A stretch of DNA of 6,342 nucleotides, from contig CALZAP010000090.1 in assembly GCA_945614335.1 (NCBI GenBank), positions 1 to 6,342 of the forward strand, read 5' to 3'. Shown piece after piece: positions 1-5,778 of the stretch (position 1 is the stretch's first letter; each line of letters begins with the position of its first letter). This stretch comes from an uncultured Prevotella sp. (GTDB taxonomy: Bacteria > Bacteroidota > Bacteroidia > Bacteroidales > Bacteroidaceae). The notes below the pieces were generated by a model. It was not told the DNA's origin and did not search any database. It saw only the letters and a program-made list of their open reading frames with translations. A program made the translations under genes and the position numbers.

Positions 1-387
1 CGACATGGAGAGGAACCATTTCAACAGACTTATGGCATACACCCTCATGAGGTTTAGCGACACGATGAGAATGTATACGGGTATGATGAACGCGGCGAGA
101 CCGAAACACTGCTTTATGAAGAAGTAGGACAGGTATGCGCCTATCGACCCTCCACTGTTTACAAACTCCCCGTGCTGGTTCATTATCTCTCCCTCCCTTG
201 CCGACTCTATCATGCTTTGGTCCACGCTTCCTGTTGTGAGAAACGACACGAACGAGGTGGCCAGACAGGCTGCCGAAGCGAACAGGATGAGTCCTAAAAT
301 GAAGTTTACTTTCTCGTTTTGGAGAAAACTGAATCCGAGTACGTTTTTAAACGAATTATTGTTGTTTACTTTCTTTTTCTTTGCCAT
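1..387 (-). CDS. ftsK: DNA translocase FtsK, N-terminal part (cut by the left window edge)
   Basis: The minus-strand frame from the ATG at 387-385 stays open to the window edge, giving 129 codons of a longer gene. The product starts with a lysine and asparagine rich cytoplasmic tail (MAKKKKVNNNN). A hydrophobic segment follows at about residues 28-50, then a polar loop with TTGSVDQS (51-90), and a second hydrophobic segment at about 94-117 (FGLAAFIIPVYILIVSLNLM). This is the layout of the multi-TM N-terminal domain of Bacteroidetes FtsK, and the loop resembles the FFTGxADQS stretch I remember from Bacteroides homologues. FtsK sits at the division septum and pumps chromosome ends for dimer resolution and segregation. 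The ATPase motor and the DNA-reading gamma domain would lie outside the window. No in-frame start exists upstream before the predicted promoter, so the start is well supported. Identity rests on the membrane domain only, since no Walker motif is visible here. Confidence 0.85.
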   Translation of the reverse strand, partial: MAKKKKVNNNNSFKNVLGFSFLQNEKVNFILGLILFASAACLATSFVSFLTTGSVDQSMIESAREGEIMNQHGEFVNSGGSIGAYLSYFFIKQCFGLAAFIIPVYILIVSLNLMRVYAISLLKWFLSMS

Positions 388-414
388 TTTTGTCTTGTTA
401 TGAGAAATCTTCTG

Positions 415-448
415 CAAAAGTAAATGAAAAAAGTCAGAAAATGACAAA
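415..448 (-). promoter_or_regulatory. Predicted ftsK promoter, Bacteroidetes type
   Basis: Read on the minus strand, TACTTTTG at 422-415 matches the Bacteroidetes -7 consensus TAnnTTTG. A TTTG at 448-445 lies 22 bases upstream, close to the usual 19-21 base spacing for the -33 box. Transcription would begin near 409, leaving a leader of about 20 bases before the ftsK ATG at 387. The consensus is established for Bacteroides; its use here is inferred. Confidence 0.6.
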
Positions 449-458
449 AACTTCCAAA

Positions 459-474
459 TATTTTTGTATTTTTG
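459..474 (+). promoter_or_regulatory. Predicted promoter of the exonuclease-methyltransferase(-tilS) cluster, tandem -7 boxes
   Basis: The octamer TATTTTTG occurs twice head to tail, at 459-466 and 467-474, and each copy fits the Bacteroidetes -7 consensus TAnnTTTG. No clear TTTG lies at -33; the nearest partial element is TGAC at 442-445. With the second box, transcription would begin near 480-482, giving a leader of about 15 bases before the ATG at 496. The -33 region would overlap the ftsK promoter on the other strand. Confidence 0.5.
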
Positions 475-495
475 CATCTTGAAATCAAAAAAGTA

Positions 496-1146
496 ATGGA
501 AAAACTATTATACGACAAGTTTGACAAGAAAAAAATAGCCGATTTGCCGCGTGCATTCTTTGAAGGAAAGATTGTGGTCGTGGTGTCGGAATCTGAAGCT
601 GAAAGGGCTGTCGACTACCTGCTGTCTCAGGACATCATCGGCATCGACACCGAGACGAGACCCTCGTTCCGCAGGGGCACTCTCTATAAGGTTTCGCTGC
701 TTCAGGTTTCCTCGCGCGACGTGTGTTTCCTTTTCAGGCTAAACCACCTTAAGATGTGCGCTTCCGTAAAGCGACTGCTTGAGGACACCACGGTGCTGAA
801 GGTTGGACTCTCGCTCCACGACGACGTGGCTGCCCTGAATAAATTGGAGCCTTTCACTCCTGGAAATTTTTTCGACATTCAGGATCACGTGAAAGAGATA
901 GGCATTGAAGATCTCAGTCTTCAGAAGATTTATGCCAACCTCTTTGGGGGCAAGATAAGCAAGAGCCAGCGGCTGACAAACTGGGAGGCCGACATCCTTT
1001 CCGATGGTCAGAAAGTGTATGCAGCCACCGATGCCTGGAGTTGCATCAAGATTTACGAAGAACTGCAGCGACTGGAGGCTACGGGCGATTTTAAACTTAT
1101 AAGACAAGAAGAAAATGTACAAGAAAGTATATCTCAAGAAGGGTAA
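496..1146 (+). CDS. DEDDy-family 3'-5' exonuclease, RNase D-like single domain
   Basis: A 216-residue protein with the full DEDDy exonuclease signature. Exo I is IGIDTET (D51, E53), Exo II is KVGLSLHDD (D110 the likely metal ligand), and Exo III is YAATDAW (Y175, D179). These four acidic residues bind the two metal ions that hydrolyse nucleotides from 3' ends. Unlike E. coli RNase D (about 375 residues) there is no HRDC domain, so this is the compact form common in Bacteroidetes. The substrate, tRNA or rRNA precursor ends or DNA, cannot be read from sequence. An in-frame TTG at 472 would add eight residues, but it lies inside the predicted -7 box and those residues match nothing expected. ATG 496 is therefore preferred. 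The last 32 bases overlap the methyltransferase gene in another frame, which suggests translational coupling. It is probably soluble and cytoplasmic, with no signal peptide. Confidence 0.88.
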   Translation: MEKLLYDKFDKKKIADLPRAFFEGKIVVVVSESEAERAVDYLLSQDIIGIDTETRPSFRRGTLYKVSLLQVSSRDVCFLFRLNHLKMCASVKRLLEDTTVLKVGLSLHDDVAALNKLEPFTPGNFFDIQDHVKEIGIEDLSLQKIYANLFGGKISKSQRLTNWEADILSDGQKVYAATDAWSCIKIYEELQRLEATGDFKLIRQEENVQESISQEG

Positions 1147-2296
1147 GGAAGAGAGTCTGAAACGCTTCCACCCATGGATTTTCTCCGGTGCCATACAGAG
1201 CACCGAGGGTGAGTTGGAAGAAGGCGAAGTGGTGAGAGTCATCACTGCCGGTGGTGAGTTTATTGCAGTGGGCCACTATCAGATAGGGTCTATTGCCGTA
1301 AGGGTGTTGTCGTTCAGCGATGTAACTATCGACAACGAGTTCTGGTCGTCGCGGCTGAGGTCGGCGTTTCAGATGCGACGTTCGATAGGCATTGTTGACA
1401 ATCCGCACAACAACACCTACCGCCTCGTCCACGGTGAGGGTGACAACATTCCGGGACTCGTCATCGACGTTTATGGCGACACTGCCGTGATGCAGGCCCA
1501 TAGTGTCGGTATCCACCAGCATCGCATGGCGATAGCGCGCTGCCTTGTTGAGGTGGCGGGCGACCGTGTGAAAAACGTGTATTACAAAAGCGAGACCACA
1601 TTGCCATACAAGGCCGACCTTGGACAGGAAGACGGCTTTATTGTGGGAGGCAGCGACGACAATGTGGCAATGGAAAATGGTCTGAAGTTTCATGTCGACT
1701 GGCTAAAGGGCCAAAAGACGGGATTCTTCGTCGACCAGCGTGAAAACCGTTCGTTGCTCGAGCGTTTCTCCAGTGGCAAGAAGGTGCTTAACATGTTCTG
1801 CTACACTGGTGGCTTCTCTTTCTATGCCATGCGCGGAGGTGCCGAACTGGTTCATTCTGTCGATAGTAGCGCTAAGGCAATAGAACTCACCACACGCAAT
1901 GTCGAAATGAATTTCCCCGGCGACACACGCCATGAGGCGTTCTGTGAGGATGCCTTTAAGTATCTTGACCGAATGGGCGACCGCTACGACCTCATCATTC
2001 TCGATCCCCCGGCTTTTGCCAAGCACCGTGGTGCACTCCACAATGCCCTAAAGGGCTATACCCGTCTTAACCAGAAGGCTTTCGAGAAAATTCAGCCTGG
2101 CGGCATCCTGTTCACTTTCTCCTGCTCTCAGGTTGTGACGAAAGACAATTTCCGCAATGCCGTCTTCACCGCAGCCGCCTTGGCCGGTCGTAAGGTCAGA
2201 ATACTCCATCAGCTCCACCAGCCAGCCGACCATCCCGTAAACATCTTCCATCCCGAGGGCGAATACCTCAAGGGTTTGGTGGTTTATGTGGAGTGA
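1115..2296 (+). CDS. Class I SAM-dependent rRNA methyltransferase, RlmI-like (PUA + Rossmann fold)
   Basis: A 393-residue cytoplasmic enzyme of the RlmI/RlmK-type family (YccW, COG1092), close to E. coli RlmI (396 residues). RlmI makes 5-methylcytosine at position 1962 of 23S rRNA. Residues 1-70 form the RNA-binding PUA domain, with HPWIFSGAI at 19-27. A linking domain follows, then the family motif KTGFFVDQR at 201-209. SAM-binding motif I is LNMFCYTGGFS (225-235), with D250 as the likely ribose-binding acid. Motif IV is LDPPAF (296-301). FSCSQ (335-339) supplies the probable catalytic cysteine C337. The motifs support an m5C RNA methyltransferase, but the exact target base is inferred from the family. 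The start at 1115 lies inside the end of the exonuclease gene, after a purine-rich AGAAGAAA. The stop codon is the first heptad of the repeat array that follows. Confidence 0.9.
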   Translation: MYKKVYLKKGKEESLKRFHPWIFSGAIQSTEGELEEGEVVRVITAGGEFIAVGHYQIGSIAVRVLSFSDVTIDNEFWSSRLRSAFQMRRSIGIVDNPHNNTYRLVHGEGDNIPGLVIDVYGDTAVMQAHSVGIHQHRMAIARCLVEVAGDRVKNVYYKSETTLPYKADLGQEDGFIVGGSDDNVAMENGLKFHVDWLKGQKTGFFVDQRENRSLLERFSSGKKVLNMFCYTGGFSFYAMRGGAELVHSVDSSAKAIELTTRNVEMNFPGDTRHEAFCEDAFKYLDRMGDRYDLIILDPPAFAKHRGALHNALKGYTRLNQKAFEKIQPGGILFTFSCSQVVTKDNFRNAVFTAAALAGRKVRILHQLHQPADHPVNIFHPEGEYLKGLVVYVE

Positions 2297-2380
2297 GGAG
2301 AGAGGAGAGTGGAGTGAGGAGAGAGGAGAGAGGAGTGAGGAATGAGGAGTGAGGAATGAGGAGTGAGGAATGAGTAATGA
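2290..2380 (+). repeat. Heptanucleotide tandem array, 12 copies of GGARWGA plus one degenerate copy
   Basis: Twelve uninterrupted 7-base units run from 2290 to 2373, each GGAGTGA, GGAGAGA, GGAGAGT or GGAATGA, followed by a degenerate GTAATGA at 2374-2380. Higher-order copies are visible. The first six units are two near-identical 21-base blocks, and the next six are three identical 14-base blocks of GGAGTGA plus GGAATGA. The coding strand has no C in the array. The first unit contains the methyltransferase stop codon (TGA 2294-2296), and the degenerate last unit contains the tilS start (ATG 2377-2379). Because 7 is not a multiple of 3, TGA appears in all three frames. The whole intergenic space between the two genes is this array. 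Confidence 0.95.
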
Positions 2381-3684
2381 TGAACAACGATATATTAAAT
2401 AAGGAGAAGCTGTATCTCGTGGCTCTCAGTGGCGGTGCCGACAGTGTGGCGCTGCTGCTGATGATGCTTCAAGGGGGCTATAGCGTGGAGGCGGTGCACT
2501 GCAATTTCCACCTGCGCGGCGAAGAGGCTGATCGCGACGAGAGGTTTGTGGCAGAACTCTGTAAGGCTAAGGGCGTGAAGCTGCATCGCGTGCATTTCGA
2601 CACCCGTGGCTATGCCGAACTGCACAAGCAGAGCTTAGAGACGGCTGCGCGCAACCTGCGCTACGGATATTTTGAGCGACTGCGTGCCGACATAGGTGCC
2701 GATGCCATAGTGGTCGCACACCATCGTGACGACAATGTGGAGACGGTGCTGATGAATCTTGTGCGTGGAACAGGACTCAACGGCATGTCGGGCATAAGGG
2801 CTGTCAACGGCAATGTCCTCCGGCCCCTTCTCGGTGTCTCGCGCAGCGACATCGAGCAGTATCTCAGGCGCATGGGGCAAGAATATGTGACCGACAGTAC
2901 CAACCTTGAGACCGACGCCACACGCAACAAGTTCCGCCTTGAGGTCATGCCGCAGCTTTGTTCCATCAATCCGAATGCCCCGCGTGGCATCGACACTACC
3001 GCCCGTCACCTGCAGGAGGCAGAAAAGATGGTCAGGTGGGCTGTGGACCGACTGTCGCATGAAACAGTAACCGTAGGCAACGACGGTATAGATGTTATTT
3101 CCGTAGACAAACTCCTTTCCTCGCCGTCGCCGGAATATCTCCTTGTGGAAATCATCGGACGTTATGGTTTCACCCCTCAGCAGGCTGTGGTGGTGATGCG
3201 CATGATGAAGGGGGGAATGAAGGGAAAGGCGGTGCAGTCTCCTACCCATGAGATAGCCTGCGAGCCCCATCGTCTGCTTGTAGGCCGTATTGCCGAGCGC
3301 CCCAAGCCGTTGAGCATGCCTATGGAGGGCGTTTATGTATATGGTGAAAGGCGAGTGAGGGTGGAGAGGCAAGAACGGGGACCTGAGGGCTTCACAATTG
3401 TGAAGTCGGCTGCCGTAGCCATGCTCGACGCCTCGAAGTTAGTTTTTCCGCTCACCATGCGTCCATGGTGCGAAGGCGACCGTTTCTCGCCTTTCGGCAT
3501 GAAAGGCTCCAAGCTCGTCAGCGACTATCTTACCGACCGCAAGAAAAACTATTTCCAGCGTCGCGGTCAACTTGTTGTGGAGGATGCCCGTGGCGAGATT
3601 ATTTGGCTTGTAGGCGAGCGTACAAGCGAAAAATGCAGGGTAGGGGAGAAAACGTCAGCTATTATTGTGGTTAAAGAGGAGTGA
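2377..3684 (+). CDS. tilS: tRNA(Ile)-lysidine synthetase TilS
   Basis: A 435-residue ATP-dependent enzyme that converts cytidine 34 of the CAU-anticodon tRNA-Ile to lysidine, so that the tRNA reads AUA and is charged with isoleucine. It is essential in most bacteria. The PP-loop is SGGADS at residues 18-23, followed by HCNFHLRGEEADRDE (41-55). The HHRDDNVET stretch (115-123), DSTN (173-176) and RNKFR (183-187) are typical TilS signatures. The C-terminal TilS domain shows RPWCEGDRFSPFGMKGSK at 362-379. Length and domains are complete. The start is one of two adjacent ATGs (2377 or 2380), because an in-frame TGA at 2371 in the repeat array blocks any extension. The PP-loop is therefore nearer the N-terminus than in most homologues I recall. 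The gene probably shares the upstream promoter, as no promoter is evident inside the array. The stop codon lies in a GGAGTGA heptad. Confidence 0.94.
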   Translation: MMNNDILNKEKLYLVALSGGADSVALLLMMLQGGYSVEAVHCNFHLRGEEADRDERFVAELCKAKGVKLHRVHFDTRGYAELHKQSLETAARNLRYGYFERLRADIGADAIVVAHHRDDNVETVLMNLVRGTGLNGMSGIRAVNGNVLRPLLGVSRSDIEQYLRRMGQEYVTDSTNLETDATRNKFRLEVMPQLCSINPNAPRGIDTTARHLQEAEKMVRWAVDRLSHETVTVGNDGIDVISVDKLLSSPSPEYLLVEIIGRYGFTPQQAVVVMRMMKGGMKGKAVQSPTHEIACEPHRLLVGRIAERPKPLSMPMEGVYVYGERRVRVERQERGPEGFTIVKSAAVAMLDASKLVFPLTMRPWCEGDRFSPFGMKGSKLVSDYLTDRKKNYFQRRGQLVVEDARGEIIWLVGERTSEKCRVGEKTSAIIVVKEE

Positions 3685-3691
3685 GGAGTGT
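3678..3691 (+). repeat. Two heptads of the GGARWGA type over the tilS stop codon
   Basis: GGAGTGA (3678-3684) and GGAGTGT (3685-3691) are of the same type as the array upstream of tilS. The tilS TGA is in the same position within the heptad as the methyltransferase TGA at 2294-2296, so both proteins end in a GAG codon followed by TGA. Confidence 0.75.
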
Positions 3692-3706
3692 TTTGGAGGG
3701 AATAGA

Positions 3707-3791
3707 GTAGAGGGAAGAGATATGTCCAAGCCTGGATTTTCGGCCACGCTGGAGGGCGGCTCAGTTCATATCTCTACCCTCTTCCCTCTAC
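3707..3791. terminator. Imperfect inverted repeat between convergent genes, probable bidirectional terminator
   Basis: Thirteen bases at 3707-3719 (GTAGAGGGAAGAG) are perfectly complementary to 3779-3791. A further five (ATATG, 3720-3724) pair with 3767-3771. The right arm carries seven unpaired bases (3772-3778), exactly one heptad of the local repeat. The stem encloses a GC-rich 42-base core (3725-3766), in which AGCC (3729-3732) can pair with GGCT (3758-3761). The position after tilS and after the opposing lipoprotein gene suits a shared terminator. There is no clear T-run on either side, so Rho-independent function is uncertain. It could instead be a small mobile or structural repeat. Confidence 0.5.
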
Positions 3792-3809
3792 CTTATACCC
3801 TCTCATTAC
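3772..3809 (-). repeat. Purine heptads after the lipoprotein gene stop codon
   Basis: Read on the minus strand from the lipoprotein stop, GTAATGA (3809-3803) holds the in-frame double stop TAA-TGA. It is the same heptad that holds the tilS start. Downstream come further seven-base purine units, GTATAAG, GTAGAGG, GAAGAGG and GTAGAGA. This mirrors the plus-strand pattern after tilS and forms the right arm of the inverted repeat. Confidence 0.6.
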
Positions 3810-5767
3810 TTTAATGTCGGGTAACTCTGCATTCTCATGTATCGGTAATTTCCCGCAATCTGAGAGTAGCTAAAGAAGAAGCCTGTGGCGTATGCAGAGA
3901 AAGAAGATGTGGCTATTGGCACTTCATAATACCTCGCTGCCATGAGGTCGATGCCGAGACGCTTTACGGCAGCAAGCAGTGTCGGGTGGTCTTCCTCGGT
4001 GGCCTCCCCGTCTTTCCATTTCTTCAGCGCCAGGATTTCTTCTGTTGTTATTCCCTCAATGTCCTTGGGTGATGAGATTACTTCAAACATTTCGTTTCCC
4101 ATAATGTGGCCTATGGCGTAAGTGAAGGATAGCTTCTTGAGGTCGTCAGGTACATTGTCAATAAACTTGTTTAGGTTTACCAGCGGGTCTTTTTCCTTTG
4201 CCACCGCGTTCTCCATTACGACGAGGATAGTGTTGTTGACGTTAAACTGTGTGTAGTGCAGCGAGTCCTCGGGGTCTTGCAGAATGTATGTCTGGCTGTT
4301 GTCCCTCTTGATGTCCGGATAAATCTCTTTCAGGTCTTCCAGTGTGGAGTGTGGCGTCAGCCTTTCGTCGAAAGAGTAAGGGAAGAGCACTATAAGCTGG
4401 AATTTCCTCTCCGCACTCTTGGCCACCCCGTTGCACGAGTAGTCTATTCTTACGCTTGCGTCCTTTAGTCCTGAGGTGGTGAATGTGGTGGTTACTCTTG
4501 TCTTTCCGTCAGTGTCGAGTGTTCCTTCGGTCTTTTTCCCGTCCACGGTCCATGTCACCTTTATGTCAGTTGCATTATTTTCCAAAAGGCACATGGCTTC
4601 CAGGGTCTTCGGGTAGTTGGTGTATGCGTCACCCTGTCCGGGAGTGAGTATGATGGAATTGGTGAGACGTTCGGCAGTCTCGCCCGGCTCGATGAGTGGC
4701 TCTGTCTTTCCCGTCGCCTTTTCCACACAGTAGTATTTGATGTCGTCAGACTCGTTGTTCTTCCTGTACATCACGTCGCCGTAGGGTGATATTTCCATTT
4801 TGAAGAATGTCACGTCGAAATCATTTTTCAGCAGCTGAGGCTTGTCGTCGCCTGGCTTGTAGGTGTAAAGGTCGGGATTTCCCTCGTCATATCTGGTATA
4901 GAAGTATATGAGTCCGTCATGTGAGTTGATGCTCCCGATTTCTATGTTTGAGAGGTGTGTCTGGCGGTTGTTGCCGTCAAGTCCAACGCTGCACAGTTCG
5001 TTGTCGGTTGCGTAGTATAGCCTTCCGTCAAGTATTGCACCCTTTTTTGTGTCGTAGTTGCATGAGTCCACGAGTATGGTCTTTTCCCCTGTGTTCATGT
5101 CGAAGCTGGCAATTTCCTCCCTTGTCCGTTTGTTGACGCGTTTTAGCTTGTATGCTATAAGTTTCTCGCCCGTCACTAGTGAAGGGGTGTATTTCTCGAG
5201 CAGTGGGCTTATGGCGAGTGGCTCAACGGTGTTGTTCTCTATGTCCCAAACTTTTATCGCTTTTGAGTCGTCCTCGTAGGCGTAGAGGTATATTTTCTTT
5301 CCTTGTCTTGCAAACAACTCCTGCGACACGTTTGTTTCCATGGTGCAGTAGTTTGTTTCAGGCATTTTGCTGAGGTCGGTCTTCACCCTGTGGTATGTGG
5401 AGTTGCCTGTTTCCTGATAGTAGTACAGGTAACCGTCCTCCACAAATGGGTACATGAATCTTGACACGAAATTTTCGACTTCTATCTCATGTATGATGGT
5501 GAGTTTTCCCGTCTTCATGTTTTTTGCATACAGCCGTTGTATATTATTCTCTATTTCCATGAAGAAGGTGTTGTCGGCGTCACAGGCAGTGAAGCCGTAG
5601 TTGTCCCAGTTCACGCTTTCCGTGCTTGGTGAGATTGGTCTGTATCGTCTCACGTTGTGGTCTCCTGCGCCGGTGTTGTCGCCGCCGCTTGGGTTGTCGC
5701 TCACTGTGCATGCCGCGGTCAGCAGCATGGCGAGCGCGAGTGTTGTCAGTATTGAAAATTTTCTCAT
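3806..5767 (-). CDS. Predicted lipoprotein with beta-propeller-like region, Ig-like region and a conserved C-terminal domain
   Basis: A 653-residue protein I cannot name. It begins MRKFSILTTLALAMLLTAAC, a signal peptide ending in a lipobox-like LTAAC with C20 as the likely lipidated residue, so it should be anchored in the outer or inner membrane. A serine, glycine and aspartate rich linker follows (21-50). Residues 55-360 hold repeated short strands with DG-Y/L-Y-Y patterns (DGYLYYY, DGRLYYA, DGLIYFY), as in DUF5050/TolB-like beta-propellers. Residues 375-465 look like an Ig-like fold (TWTVDGKK, then TTFTTSGL). Residues 470-653 form a domain shared with the product of the gene upstream. The open frame extends back to 5992, but ATG 5767 is chosen because the signal peptide starts there and the extension runs through the neighbouring gene. 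It lies 11 bases after that gene's stop. A binding or sensing role at the envelope is only a guess. Confidence 0.85.
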   Translation of the reverse strand: MRKFSILTTLALAMLLTAACTVSDNPSGGDNTGAGDHNVRRYRPISPSTESVNWDNYGFTACDADNTFFMEIENNIQRLYAKNMKTGKLTIIHEIEVENFVSRFMYPFVEDGYLYYYQETGNSTYHRVKTDLSKMPETNYCTMETNVSQELFARQGKKIYLYAYEDDSKAIKVWDIENNTVEPLAISPLLEKYTPSLVTGEKLIAYKLKRVNKRTREEIASFDMNTGEKTILVDSCNYDTKKGAILDGRLYYATDNELCSVGLDGNNRQTHLSNIEIGSINSHDGLIYFYTRYDEGNPDLYTYKPGDDKPQLLKNDFDVTFFKMEISPYGDVMYRKNNESDDIKYYCVEKATGKTEPLIEPGETAERLTNSIILTPGQGDAYTNYPKTLEAMCLLENNATDIKVTWTVDGKKTEGTLDTDGKTRVTTTFTTSGLKDASVRIDYSCNGVAKSAERKFQLIVLFPYSFDERLTPHSTLEDLKEIYPDIKRDNSQTYILQDPEDSLHYTQFNVNNTILVVMENAVAKEKDPLVNLNKFIDNVPDDLKKLSFTYAIGHIMGNEMFEVISSPKDIEGITTEEILALKKWKDGEATEEDHPTLLAAVKRLGIDLMAARYYEVPIATSSFSAYATGFFFSYSQIAGNYRYMRMQSYPTLK

Positions 5768-5778
5768 AGCTGTGTATT

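Noticed and set aside
212..403. Plus-strand open frame (63 codons) with a phenylalanine-rich hydrophobic end
   Set aside because: It is the antisense of the lysine-rich ftsK start; the TTT/TTC run is the complement of AAA/GAA codons and not a real membrane segment.
739..1245. Minus-strand open frame (168 codons) opposite the exonuclease
   Set aside because: Antisense of a gene with complete DEDDy motifs; the low-complexity start and lack of family features suggest chance.
1097..1693. Minus-strand open frame (198 codons) opposite the methyltransferase
   Set aside because: No domain or signal is recognisable, and the plus strand holds the PUA and linking domains of a well-supported gene.
2290..2380. 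Possible CRISPR array
   Set aside because: The units are contiguous 7-mers without unique spacers, and no cas gene is present.
2635..3372. Long minus-strand open frame (245 codons) opposite tilS
   Set aside because: Histidine and arginine rich translation typical of an antisense shadow. The plus strand here carries all TilS motifs.
3685..3805. Possible small gene or tRNA in the convergent gap
   Set aside because: No cloverleaf or plausible coding frame was seen in these 121 bases. The heptads and inverted repeat account for most of it.
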